A stretch of 64,000 nt of DNA from Lunularia cruciata (Eukaryota > Streptophyta > Marchantiopsida > Lunulariales > Lunulariaceae), in assembly GCA_948567375.1 (NCBI GenBank), contig OX419762.1, positions 32,121,465 through 32,185,464 on the forward strand. The letters are read 5' to 3'. A program made the translations under genes and the position numbers. The stretch's first letter is position 1. Each line of letters starts with the position of its first letter. Under the pieces are notes generated by a model. It was not told the DNA's origin. It searched no databases and worked only from the letters and a program-made list of their open reading frames with translations. Shown here piece after piece: positions 36,280 to 47,450 of this stretch.

Positions 36280-36580
36280 ATACTGGGCCCTTGGGAGCAA
36301 TGGTGTCATGCTCCCGACCACTAGAGGTCCCAACCTCTGTGTGAAAAACTCCCTCCACTCTGGCTGCAAGCTCCATACGTCCTCTGGCTGCATCCCATGT
36401 GGACCAAGGGTGTAATCCAAGTAGCCCACGCTCACCTGGATGGACTCCAAGTAGACCACTCTCCCTAGTAGCTACTGGATGTGTCCCAAGAATACCATGT
36501 CCACTCGGTCCATCGCCCCCAGCATGTGCCTGAATTGTCTCGATAGGCACAGGGCTCACAAGTGTCCGAGTGGTGATGCC
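36280..36580 (-). other. Linker between methyltransferase and RT with GxLGxHP repeats
   Basis: The peptide downstream of the methyltransferase motifs contains three spaced GxLGxHP-type units (GILGTHP, GLLGVHP, GLLGLHP). No known domain matches. It may be a flexible spacer or a protease-processing region (inference). Confidence 0.6.
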
Positions 36581-36599
36581 TATCAAGCGCATCCTACGC

Positions 36600-37565
36600 T
36601 GCTCTGCCAAACCAAGGCTCACAATCCAGGTCAAACAGTTCAGGTCCATAGCCTGACCTAACACTTGACGCCTGGATGCCTCTGACACTGCTGGAACAGC
36701 GGTAATACCGGTGCAAAAACCCATCGCCCGCTCTCTCTCATCAGCATTGGGCTCCACCAATTGCTGTAACTGTGAGTCCCAAACAAGTCCAGGTCCTCCC
36801 TCTCGAAAAGCATGAGAGCCTGGGAAACTCATGAGTGTGGGAAATGCAGCTCTAGGCTGTCCAACTAGGTTCACCACTGCCATGGGTGACCTATCAGCCA
36901 CTACCATTGTCTGAGACTAACGCCCAACATCCAAGATATCATCAACAAGAATGTGGTCCAGTCGCTGAATCCCATCATAAGCACGCTGTAGAACCTCTCT
37001 GGGTAAGAGGTTTGTCCACCAAAGACGAAGACGATGAGCCCGTGATCCCACTCTGGCTGCATCTAACAATACAGCAGGTCCCATCCATGAATGGACCTGA
37101 TGTGTACTCGCCACCACTCTAGTGCGAGAATCACCCATCAATGGAACGTTCTCCAAAAGGTAAGCTGGAGAAACATACTGATGAACCTGGAGATGTCGTA
37201 GTATCCGTAACATCTCCCAAAACACACCAGAACGAGGATCCTGAAGACCCAAACCGCGGCCCGCACGTGTATGTCCCTGACATGGCCATCCAGAAATCAC
37301 CAAGTGAACAGGCCCATGTCTCTCTAGGTCATGCGCCCCCAGTAAGGAAATGTCTCTTGGTAAGGCCTTCTGGTAACCTCTGACTGCTGACATCGGTAAT
37401 AGCTCCGGATACCGATAGGCCAAGTGTGCCACATGATGTAGAGAGACTCGCCTAGCAGTCTCATCTCTCTCTACATACAAGTACCTCTGTACTCGGATAC
37501 CCGCTTGTAATACCGCAGCTAGTCCGGTGCTGATCCCACCAAACAACTCCAATAGGCATATCCCC
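36600..37565 (-). CDS. DNMT3-like cytosine-5 DNA methyltransferase domain
   Basis: Motifs in order: I, LLELFGGISTGLAAVLQAGI (S-adenosylmethionine binding; compare DNMT3 SLFDGIATG); IV, VISGWPCQGHTRAGRG (Pro-Cys catalytic pair); VI, YLLENVPLMGD (Glu-Asn-Val); VIII, AARVGSRAHRLRLWWTNL (compare DNMT3 IKVSAAHRARYFWGNL); IX-like, ADERERAMGF (compare EMERIFGF); X-like, RRQVLGQAMDLN. The linear order and the wording of I, VIII and IX fit DNMT3 better than DNMT1, CMT or the rearranged plant DRM enzymes. It would transfer methyl groups to cytosine C5 in DNA. It lies between protease and RT, where gypsy elements normally carry nothing. The catalytic residues of all core motifs are present. Confidence 0.9.
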
Positions 37566-37993
37566 TCTACTGGATACTGCCAAGCAATGAGTGTGGTATC
37601 TAGAGGTGTCAAAGCAATCGCCTCTAGAGGCTCATCCTCACACTCATCCCTTGATGGTACGAAGGCTCCACTCCAAGCCTGCTGCACCAACTGATCTGCA
37701 TGCTGCTGCAATGCCTCCTCTGAACTCCACAATGGAACATCCAAGGTGGATGGAACAATCCCACTCGTACTCCATAGCCGAGTGATCTCCTTTGGTATTG
37801 GAGTATCCTCTGCATGGGCGTTCCCCTCCAACAAGTCACCAGGCCAAGTAACTGCACCGTTGAAAGCCAAAACTGATGCTGCCATGGTCCCGGACTGTAG
37901 TGAGCCAAGACTGCCACTACTGAAGCTTACTGGTAGGCGACATACCCGTCCCTCACCAGACTGCCAACCAGGTCTATAAGAGGCTGTCTCCTC

Positions 37994-38326
37994 CCAATAG
38001 TCAATACTGAAACCCATAGGGTATAACACTGCTCCCCCAACTAGCACATCATAGGACTCAGCTATCGTCGCAATAGCCTGAGCTCTCACCACCGAGCTAT
38101 CAGTCGGATGACCAGGCTGAACCTGGACAACAAGCTCTCCACGTGTGATGTACTGTGTCGAACCACCACCAAGAGATGTCTGGATCTGAAATGGACACCT
38201 CTCCACATCGGTCTTCCGTAACTCCAGACTAACAACTGCAGCCTTCCCCAACATAAGGGGCTGCGCACCAGAGTCTAACAAGACTCTCTGTGGTGTATAG
38301 ACCTTCCCTGAAGGTCCTACCAAACG
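37994..38326 (-). CDS. Aspartic protease of methyltransferase element
   Basis: The motif RVLLDSGAQPLMLG contains the DSG catalytic triad, with downstream ATIAESYDVLVGGAVLYPMG as the retropepsin 'ILG' half. This protease would cut the polyprotein. A long region of about 290 residues without recognised domains (roughly 38,320-39,190) separates it from the zinc knuckles. Confidence 0.85.
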
Positions 38327-39189
38327 AAAGATCCCCCTCTGGTTATCCAATAGGACAACACCAGGTGTAAACCGCGCTCTCTCAAAGGCCGGTCTAGCTG
38401 GCAACTCCTCCAGTCTAGCCGCTGCTGCCTGCCATAAACCACTGGTCGCTGAACGGATCCCATGCTCCTCAACCAAGTCAGCTCCACTACCAACCACCTC
38501 TGCTCTAGTAGTAGGAACTGCACCATCCCTACTCTCACACAACGTGGCAGCCAACCGGAACACTGGGGCTGGGTCCACTCCCAATGTAAACATGTCACTG
38601 GCTGAAAATAAAGGATGCCGCATAATCAGCTGAGCCGCCCCCAACATCATGCTAGACTCAATCTGTGTAGTAGCAGGTGGCTGACTAGCAGGTATTCCAT
38701 CAGGTACTCCATCACCACCTACCACACCTGCACTGGGACGTCTAGGAACCATGGATGTCGTCTGCAATGCCTCAGATAGCGTGAAAGACTGGGGAAGTCT
38801 GACCTGTCTCCCAACCTCTCCTCTCTGTGGGTCCAACTCCACTGATGCTCCTCTAGGCTCTGGAGCACGTACTGCACTCCTAGTCACTGCTGCAGATGCA
38901 TCCACCTGTGCTGCTCCGCACATGAAGTCCAAAGCATCTCTATCACCAGCATATGAGGTGGAAGCCTCAGCACCCGAATCTGATCTCCTATGAGCAATAG
39001 CCATACTAGCCAATCTCTGCTCCAACTGCTCAATCCGAGTAGCCATAGTTGTGTCAGAAGTAAGGGCAGGTACTGCACCCCTACTAGGTGTAGATCCTCT
39101 ACCACCACCTCTACCACCTCGTCCTCCATGAACTGGAGCTCCTCTACTACCTGCCATAGCAGCCCTACCACTCAGTAACTCCGGGTGTA

Positions 39190-40363
39190 GGTCAAAACAC
39201 CGGTCACTAGTATGACCAAATCTATGGCAGTGCTCACACTGCCTCTGTGCTGGCTGTGATGCACCAGAGGTATCAGGTCCGCTGCCCTGAGTACACTCTC
39301 TCCTATGGTGAGGTCCACCACAAGTCCAACAAGCAACACCACCACTCACTGGTTGCTGCTGACCCGAAAATGAGGGTAAGGGTCTAACTCCACTAGGCCC
39401 TCCACTCGCTCCATAGGATCTGGGCTGTCCACCCTGTCCTCGAAACCCAACTGGGCGTGGTGCACTCTGCTGCACTCTAGAAGAAGTCACAACCATGGAT
39501 GAGGTCTCTCTACCAAATCCAGATGTCACCACTCTCTCCTCCACCATGTTGAGCTCAATACGCTCAGCCAAACCAAAGACTACTGCCAAAGTGGGCGAAG
39601 TAGCCTGCAACAACGTAGCATCACGAACTCTACGTCGCAACTCCCTGTCCAGTATCCCATACCAAAACTGGACTGCCTGGGCCTCAGTAACTCCCTGAGT
39701 GAAACTGATCAGCCGCCTCATGCGAGTGTATGCCTCGCGTAGGCTCTCTCCAGCCTTCCGCTGGAACTCCTGCAAGCTCCTCAGCTTGTCAGTCCGCACT
39801 CCCTGGTAGTTCTGCCTCAAACATAGGAAGAACTCAACCATGGGGTTAAACCCCGGTACCACACCACCTCCTGCAGCGGTACCTCCACTCGTAGTAGCAC
39901 TATCTCCAGCTAGTGCACCTCCACTAGCTCCACCAACACTACTCGAGCTAGAACTCGTAGGTACAGCCGACCTACTCCTGGCCACCGAACCTGAAGTGAT
40001 GGAGACATAGTGTGGAGACCAATACTGTCTCCATAACTCAATCTCCTCCAAATGAGCTCTCCTGAACTCATGGTAGTCGTCCATCGGTGGACCCTCCAAG
40101 TGCTGAAACAACCCCTTCCATGCCATGAAGGGTGTGAACAAAGTCGGGTTCCGCATCTGCTGTAGATCACACCAACTATCGAACTCCTGGATGAAGTCAT
40201 CCAACTCAATGGTACCCACTGTACCAGAGTAACGCCTAGGGCCTTTGGAGGCCCCATAAATCTCGTCCATGTCCCACAACAACGGTGCAGACACACCAAG
40301 TGCACTCTCAACTGAATCAGCTCCTGTGTTGAACTCCAACTCAGAGTCAATCTCCTCCCTCAC
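39190..40363 (-). CDS. Gag with two CCHC zinc knuckles, methyltransferase element
   Basis: It starts MREEIDSELE at 40,363. A capsid-type helical region (FQHLEGPPMDDYHEFRRAHL ... REAYTRMRRLISFTQG) is split by a Ser/Gly-rich insert. A Gly/Gln-rich stretch leads to two knuckles, CWTCGGPHHRREC and CEHCHRFGHTSDRC (about 39,197-39,331), then an RG-rich tail. Gag packages the RNA. The first in-frame methionine was taken as the start, about 1.5 kb downstream of the 5' LTR. Confidence 0.85.
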
Positions 40364-41837
40364 TGGGACCTGAGATACAGGCTGATACCGAGCACCACTC
40401 CGAGTAAACCCACTGCGTACTGCAGGGCTAACTCCTCTGGAATCTCCAAAGAACTCCGTCGTGACAAAGTAACCACACTAACAAACCCGAACCACCAACT
40501 GCAACAGCAAGTCGCAACCGCAAGTGCCCCACCAAGTGCCAACACCACCGCGTGCCAACACCAACTAAAACACCACCCACTAATGTAACTCTAACCGAGA
40601 TAACTACACTAGGGGAAGGGCAACCTGTAACCTGCCATCATAACACGCACTCTCACGGTCTGCAGGTCATCACTTCCTGCCTCACCGGAGAGAAACAAAG
40701 GTAGTCTGACTGGTCATCACTCCAGCCTCACCACCAAGAGCACACCAGAGCACCAACGCTCAAAAGTCAAGGCACCTCACACAAACGTGGTGCACAAACA
40801 GGAAGCAGAGAATGGAGGGGATCCAATCACAATAAATCTAAACGAAAACCCTCCATCTCATAACACAACACGGGACTGACTCTGCCACCATTTGGCATTT
40901 GACATAAGAGTAGTTCGTATCTAAGTCCTAAGCTACTAGGATCACCAAGAATGGGATCAAACTGCCTCTCCTAGCCAAAGCTACATGTGTATAGATAACA
41001 GTGGCACAGTCACTATGACAACAAGTGAGGGTGGACCAGTTGGCTAGGGCACCAGTCTAGGAACAAGAGATCTAGGGGTCAAACCCTGTTGCGCACAATC
41101 TAGCAAGAAAGGCAGATTTTGCCAACCAATGACCAAGATCTACACTAAACTAGCTAGCCTCACGCCAGCAAGCTGGCTTGCTGGCCCTTCTGGCCCTTCT
41201 AGGCCTTCGTAGCCTCTCATAGCCCACAGCCCTATGCCTCGAAGCCTCGAAACGCCAAAATTCAGCCAAATGAGGCCTTTCTTGTTGCCACTTCAAACCT
41301 CCTCCAAAATTGGCGAAACTTCTCCAAATCTGCGAAACTCCTCCAAACTAGCGAAACTTCTCCAAATCTGGCCAAACAGCAAAACTCCTCCAATTCTGGC
41401 CCAAAATCTGACGTAAATCTGACGTAAAATCTGACGTAAACCCTAAAGATGGATGTCCGCCAAATCCCCCGCTAACTTTCCACTCGAGCCAAATTGACAA
41501 AACGGGTTTTTCCAAATCACAATTTCATGAGAAGAGCTTTCCAACTCCACCTTCAATTTCACTTTTCGAGCCCAACTCGCAGCAAATTGGTCCTGCCTTC
41601 ACCTCCTGAGCTCAAAATCACAACACTGCTCGAAAATTGCTCCTTCTTTGCTCGAAATTTGGCCAGCGCTTCCGCACACCGTCCGCCTAACTGCCAAATT
41701 TGTATCAACTACACGAGTTCTGCACACTAGGGAAACACAGAACCTGAATCGAGCTACCACGATCCACCGAGCTTGGAGATACCACCAACACTCAACGTTC
41801 CTGCACCCGATTTCCCCCTGACTTCACTTCTCTGATG
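40364..41837 (-). other. 5' leader of methyltransferase element with short tandem repeats
   Basis: An untranslated leader of about 1.47 kb. At 41,290-41,402 a degenerate 18-20-bp unit (GCGAAACTTCTCCAAATCT) recurs about five times, and at 41,405-41,440 ATCTGACGTAA recurs three times. No convincing upstream reading frame on the coding strand. The sequence next to the LTR (TCAGAGAAGTG on the coding strand) is only a partial match to known primer-binding sites. Confidence 0.6.
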
Positions 41838-42286
41838 TAATCAGATTGCTTAACATTCTCAACTCAACTCAACTCAGATCAGTACTTGATCTGTCACTCT
41901 ATAAACTGCCAACAATTGGGCACTGATTACAGTCAAGCCACACCCACTCAAGCATAGAGAATCCAGGTGACGCTCGCCGGCCTCTGTCCACCATAGCCAG
42001 GAACTCGAAGGCTCAACATCAGAGAAGTGAGCTCTCTGGAGCTCACTTTGAAACTATACCCCCTGGACTCGAGCTAGCCCTGAAACCCTAACGGTCCTGC
42101 TGACGGCACACTCGACGGTGCAAACGGTGCAAAGTGACGGTGGGCCCCACCGTGAAATCAGTACCCCGAACACGAAATCTAACCGTCGGAAAGTAGTCCC
42201 TGAGAAACAGCTAGAATAACTCTAACTACCATCACTGGAACTCCAGTGTCCGAGCATCTAGATGCGGAACTACAAATGGCATGACA
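41838..42286 (-). repeat. 5' LTR of methyltransferase element (449 bp)
   Basis: It matches segment B of the 3' LTR (32,439-32,887) over exactly 449 bp with about five transitions. Segment A is not present on either side. Directly outside lies GTGT (42,287-42,290), the target duplication. Confidence 0.9.
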
Positions 42287-42290
42287 GTGT

Positions 42291-42799
42291 TCTTTGGATT
42301 TCATTGGTAAAAATGTTTGTATATGAAGAAGAAATCAACAAAGAGAAGTACAATACAAAGAAATAAGTTCAAAGAGGAATCATAACCAAAGAAGACAAGC
42401 ATAAAGAAACTTTAGAGCAAAAGTTCTTTGGAATTGAAGACCACACCCCAATTTGAATGCCATCTAGATAAAAACTGCCAGCAATGACTAATGGGTGCAT
42501 CGTAGAATCCTCACATGGGGAATATGATGGCTGAATCATTAAGGACCATTACCAATGACTATAAAACTAAGTGCTAGGTAAGTACTTTTTAGGTATTTTG
42601 ACAAAAAAATTCAAGAGCATTCTGAAGAACACCAAAGCACTCTTAAGCCTTTGTTCTTTGAAGTTAAAGCACTCTTGGTAGAAAGATGGTTTGAGCAAAG
42701 AAAGCCATATAGAAGATTTTTAGGGTTATTGTTTGATCTATAAGTTTAAATAAGTGGGAAATAAGAGCAAGGAGTGATTTACTCCAGGGCAAACAACTC
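42291..42799. other. Unassigned AT-rich flank
   Basis: No gene or repeat boundary recognised. It leads into the accessory coding region on the plus strand. Confidence 0.3.
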
Positions 42800-45060
42800 A
42801 TGTTCTTGCTTTGGAATTGGGAATTGGGTTCACTTGCCATCATTCAAAAAATGAGGAATAGGACCAAGAGAGCAATTGGGGATCCTTGGGATAATCTTTA
42901 CAGTTGGGGAGAAGAGAATTGGAAGATAGTTCTAAGAGGTGACATAAGTTCCTCCGGAGTGATGAACTTGGACACTAAGTTTGGAGATATGGGAGAAGAA
43001 TTTAATCTGAATATAGTTGACTCCTTTACAAAGAAGCACTCCTCTAGTAACACTTGGAGGGTTGCAACGTACAAGGATCCTGCTTGATTGTTTATAGTTT
43101 AGTTGATAATGAAATTTTTTTGCCCAAAGCAAACCACCTAGCTGACCATAAACTAGCGATCTTTTTTGAGCAGGTACACCAAGAAAAACTTGCAAATTGG
43201 GCCTGCATGTTCTATTGTTAGGCCTGGTCCATGATCAAAGAATTTGAAGAAGATAGAGGATCCATCTACCTCACCTCATTTGCAATTCACTTCCTTATGG
43301 GGTTGAATTATGAGTGGAAGAGAATCAATAGTCACTCGCATTTGGAAGATTACTTTGCAACTCAGCCCAAAGGACTAGGAACAATCAAGAAACATCCAGA
43401 TGCAGATGCAAAGGTTGCCAAGTCTGGCAAATTTGTGGAGGTGAAGGAAGTAGTAGTATCTATGACTCCAAAGAAACAATCTTCATCAAGCAAGACACCA
43501 ATGAAGGCACCTAAGAGAGTAAGGAAGAATCCCCAAGTGGTGGATCTTTCTTTGGGTGAAGAGAAGGAATAAGCAAAAGAAGAAGAGGAGGGGCTCATTG
43601 TACAAGAAATATAGATTGAGTAGGGACAAGAAGAAGAAGATTATGCAGATATGGAATTAGCACCACATGAAGAGGCACCAAGTAAAGAAGAAGAGATTGT
43701 GGTTGAAGAAATAAAGTCCAAGAATATCTTCGGCCCCAAGAACCTGCAAATGCAGCCCAAGTAGAGCCAAATAATGAAGATCAGGGAGAAGAGGAAGACT
43801 GAGTAGATGTAGAAGGCAAAGTAGAGGAGGCTCCAACAATAGCACACCATGAAGATGAAGATGGTAGTCACTAAATTTCTAGCCCCACCTATAGTTGATG
43901 CAGTGTATTTCCTTGTCAAATTTTTTGGACCTACATTAAGGTTCTTGTAGATGACCTTGCACTTGTGCCAAGAAGAATGGCCAGATGCAATAGATTATGC
44001 TTTGCTGGTCAAAAAAGATTTCTTACAAATGGATATGCATTGAAGGTAAAAATGGCAAGTGGAAAGAAGACATGGAGAAGGTAAGGAACCTTTATACGGA
44101 AGAATGTAGGAAGGTGAATGTGCTAGTGTAAGAGAACCACAAGGTTCAGAGATAAAAATAGCTTGCTAGTTGCAAAGCAGAAGACCTTCATAGAAGACAC
44201 CCAAAGACTACAAGGTGAATTAAGAAGGGAAGGGAAATGTAAGCAATAAGAGTACAAAGAAGACTTATAGAAGAAGGATGTAAAGAGTGCAAGCATCAAA
44301 GATGAGTTGGAGAGTAAGAAGGTGAAGTTAGTCACTTTGGAATTGCAGATGGCCAAGTACAAAAAGGAAGCATCACTTCAAATTGAGGCTCCACAAGAAC
44401 AACCAAAGAAGGAATAGAGGAGAGTGTAGCAGATTGGCAGATGATCATTCAAGAAGTAACCACCAAAGTCAATGCACTAGCTATCAATTCCAAAGAGAAG
44501 AAGATGAAAGTTATTAAAGAGTTAGTAAGTAGATGATTTCTCCCAAGGAAGAAGTAGTGGTAGGAAGGGTGACCAAAGCTAAAATTCATGAGCTGAAGTT
44601 TTTGTAGGCTCAAAATCTAAGTACTCACGTGTATGAACACCCAAAGATGGAGAGGCCATATCTGAAATTGAGGAAGCATGTACATAGAAAATTCCAAGAA
44701 ACTGGAGGCATTGTAGTATTAAATATCTCAAATTACAAGGACAGTACTAAAATACTCCTTAGGAAAGCTAGAGGCAAAGGTAGTTCTTTGTAATAGTTTT
44801 CTACCAAAGAGCCTTCAACAAATCAAGATTCTTTGTAGTTGTATAGTATCTACATAGTTGTATGATCTTTGGAGTAAGATAAATATCTCTCAAGATGATA
44901 AAGTAGAGTTTCTTTAGAGAGGAGTTAACACTTTCCCAAGGCACATGTTTGTGAGTTAGCAATGTAAAGATAAGCAAGGTAGGATAAGATAAGGATGATG
45001 AAAAGCTTCAACATACAATGTAGATGTTAGGGAAGTGCAATCTTTGTAGATCTTTGCACT
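42800..45060 (+). pseudogene. Accessory coiled-coil coding region, decayed (locus 1)
   Basis: Plus-strand peptides include a folded-looking start (WGEENWKIVLRGDIS, NLDTKFGD), a segment with FAIHFLMGLNYEWKRINSH, then long Lys/Glu-rich stretches (43,430-44,400) with coiled-coil character and a KKQ/PKR basic patch. Similar architecture recurs at 47,600-49,640 (minus) and 58,760-60,850 (plus). It is followed at 45,060-45,560 by LTR-type sequence matching 60,900-61,330. Likely the extra reading frame some Tat-like elements carry. Several breaks. Function unknown. Confidence 0.5.
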
Positions 45061-45560
45061 TCCTCAACAATTAAATTTTTTTTGTTAGGGATAGGATATA
45101 ATATTTAAGGCTTTTTTTCAATTATAAATATTCACTCTATCCTTTGAACACAAACAAAGCAAAGGGTCAAAATCCCTTTGTTGCTTTTGCTTAAATTCCA
45201 AGTATTTCTTATATTCCTTTGTTGAGTGACTATGAGCAATAATAATATGAACCTAAGTGATTCAATGTGTGTGATTACTAGTGCTTGTGGCTAGGATCTA
45301 GGATCCTTTCTAGTTTTGACAGAGCAAAGCAATGCCTTGATGGGTCTTAAGTGAGTTGTAGTGTTGAAGTACCACGGAATCAAAGACAAAGAATAATTGC
45401 CAATATGAAGTACCTTTAGAGACAATCCCTTTGGGAAGGGTAGAACATGTTCTTTATAGTTGATGTATATGAAGTAGAGGCATCCCTTTGGAGTTGACTG
45501 AATCATCACCTTCAAGAAATATTTGAAATGTATCTTAAGTGAAAGTGACTTTTAGGCTGT
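45061..45560 (+). mobile_element. Family T LTR, 3' portion
   Basis: It shares order and wording with 60,900-61,330: 'gcttaaattccaagtatt', 'agcaatgccttga', 'gagttgtagtgtt', 'ttgaatcatca'-type blocks. This repeats the pattern at 57,720-61,570, where accessory coding sequence is followed by the LTR tail. Confidence 0.55.
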
Positions 45561-47450
45561 TAATTTGCCATAGTGCACCACAAAAGATGACACTACCCTC
45601 TTTTTGGAGTGGTTCTTGTCCAAGAGGTTAAATAGGTAACAATAAATAACTATAATTGTGAGACTTCTCCTCAAAGCTAGCCATTTCTAAAGCATGTCCT
45701 TGTGTGAAAACCTATTCATTGCTATTATATTGTAAATTACATGACATTGGGGTTGCATAATTTTCCTTTTTTATTTTATATAGATATTTCATACATGTGT
45801 GATTTAGAACCCTTATAGCAATTCTGGGATAGTCCCCTGGAACTTTCCCAAAGTTACACCTCTAAAAGATTATTAGTAAAGAATACATATAATAATATAC
45901 TATTTAATTGTAGTATCTAATGTTTAGAAAGGATGTCATACAGAAGTCAACCCTAATGTCAATGCAACATGCTGTAGGTCTTGGTAGAATTTTGTGCACA
46001 ATGGAAATGGAGAGTGTGTAGCAAGGGGTTGAAATAGTTCACTCTTCCTTTTAGCACAAATACCAACAATTACTAGAGAAATTTATTTTAGTAGGAACGG
46101 TTACTATTAATTACATGTCAAGTGGTATATAATGACAAGCAAAGGATAATTCATTTGGCAGGAGTTAAGGATTCTTTGAATGTTTATGTGCTAATTTTGG
46201 GAGGTAAGTCTGTTGAAAAGAGTTTTACTTATATGCAAAAATGCAAAGATCCTATCATGACATATTTGAAGAACACTCTAACTTGGACAAAGTTTATTTG
46301 CAAAGGAAACTACTACTATGTTGAAGCCAATAAATATCTTATCAAAGACTCATGATATGCAATTATGACAACCCAATGTTGACATACTAATAGTATAGTT
46401 GGTAAGAATAGGTTTTTCTCATGAGGATATGGTTTGGAAATGGGTAGAACTGTAGAGAAAGTCTCATATTGTCATGGTTCATCTATAATTACATCTTTAA
46501 CCTCTTGGGCAAGAACTATTCCAATAAGAGTATATTGCCACCAACAATGGTGCACTATAGAAAACTAAAACAATTAAATCACTAACATGAAAGATATAAT
46601 ACTAATGGTGCTATTGAAGGTGATGTTTTAGTCTATTTTGATGGTTGATAGCCCAAAGGTCTTTCCCTTGTACCCTTTCCCTTGTTATGCATACTACAAT
46701 GCTAATGAGAACATTCTACCTTTCTCACAAGGGATTTCCACCACTATATTGTAGGTTTGTAACACACTAGAAATTTTTCTATATGTGTTTCTTTCCAGTA
46801 CTCACAACCCTCATGATTGCTCAATGCATCATCCCAATTCTTCAGAACCCCCAAGGATCCAACACCCTTGTCAAGCCTGAATGTCTTCCCTTGTTCCAAT
46901 ACTTGTGTTCTTACTTTGAGTTACTCAATCCAGCAATCACAAAACATACAAAACACAAACATTGTTACACTAAGGATCATGAAAATCCTCATGCATCTTT
47001 ATCAAGACAGAACCCAATTTGCATACACACAAGCAAGGAGATTGAGCATACACAAATTGGACAAAAAGGTGTAATTTGGAATTCCATGATTGAACCTTTA
47101 TTATATTAAGGTCATTCCTTTTATAGCTTCAACTAAAAAAAGATGGAGCACATTCATGGTTGTGCAATACCATAGTCCCATGATTAACTCTAAACCAATT
47201 TAGGTTAGTTAACTCTAATGTACCTACCTTATTGTTCAAATTAAATATTGTGGTGACATGACTTACAAGAGATGCTTTATTGTACACTCTACAAGTCAGA
47301 TGACTCTAGCTAAGCATTAGGAGAATGGTCTTGATGATATGGCACTAAAAAAATATTCTATCATACATTGGTCATATCATATAAATGTTCTATACAAATT
47401 TTGGAACCACTTCAATAATGATCCAACCCAAATGACATCCCACCCTGATG
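45561..47450. other. Unassigned AT-rich DNA
   Basis: A plus-strand frame at 46,122-46,355 (MVYNDKQRIIHLAGVKDSLN...) and another at 46,783-47,109 are open, but no family motif is visible. No repeat relation to the rest of the window was recognised. Confidence 0.3.

Larger units (their letters stand above)
32332..42286 (-). mobile_element. Ty3/gypsy retrotransposon carrying DNMT3-like methyltransferase and PHD finger
   Basis: A 9,955-bp minus-strand element with TG...CA ends and a GTGT target duplication. Parts in coding order: 5' LTR, long leader with tandem repeats, gag with two CCHC knuckles, aspartic protease, DNMT3-like cytosine-5 methyltransferase, RT, RNase H, DD35E integrase, PHD finger, polypurine tract, 3' LTR. 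The LTRs differ at about 5 of 449 shared bases (about 1.1%), all transitions, so insertion is recent: roughly 0.4 to 2.5 million years depending on the plant rate assumed. The coding region is nearly whole, with about three interruptions. Whether any is a normal recoding site of the family is unknown. It is visibly more GC- and CpG-rich than its flanks. Methyltransferase-bearing retrotransposons have been reported in other eukaryotes, as I recall in dinoflagellates and charophyte algae. A PHD finger on the same polyprotein is not something I know of. Confidence 0.93.

Noticed and set aside
36600-37565. DNMT1/CMT-type or bacterial-type methyltransferase
   Set aside because: The PCQ tripeptide at motif IV fits those classes, but motifs I, VIII and IX read more like DNMT3, and no BAH or chromodomain is present. 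Only a phylogeny can settle it, so DNMT3-like is kept as the best reading.
35108-39698. Several plus-strand open frames of 60-130 codons across the methyltransferase element
   Set aside because: They lie antisense to strong gag-pol domains and have no motifs; GC-rich coding DNA commonly leaves the opposite strand open.
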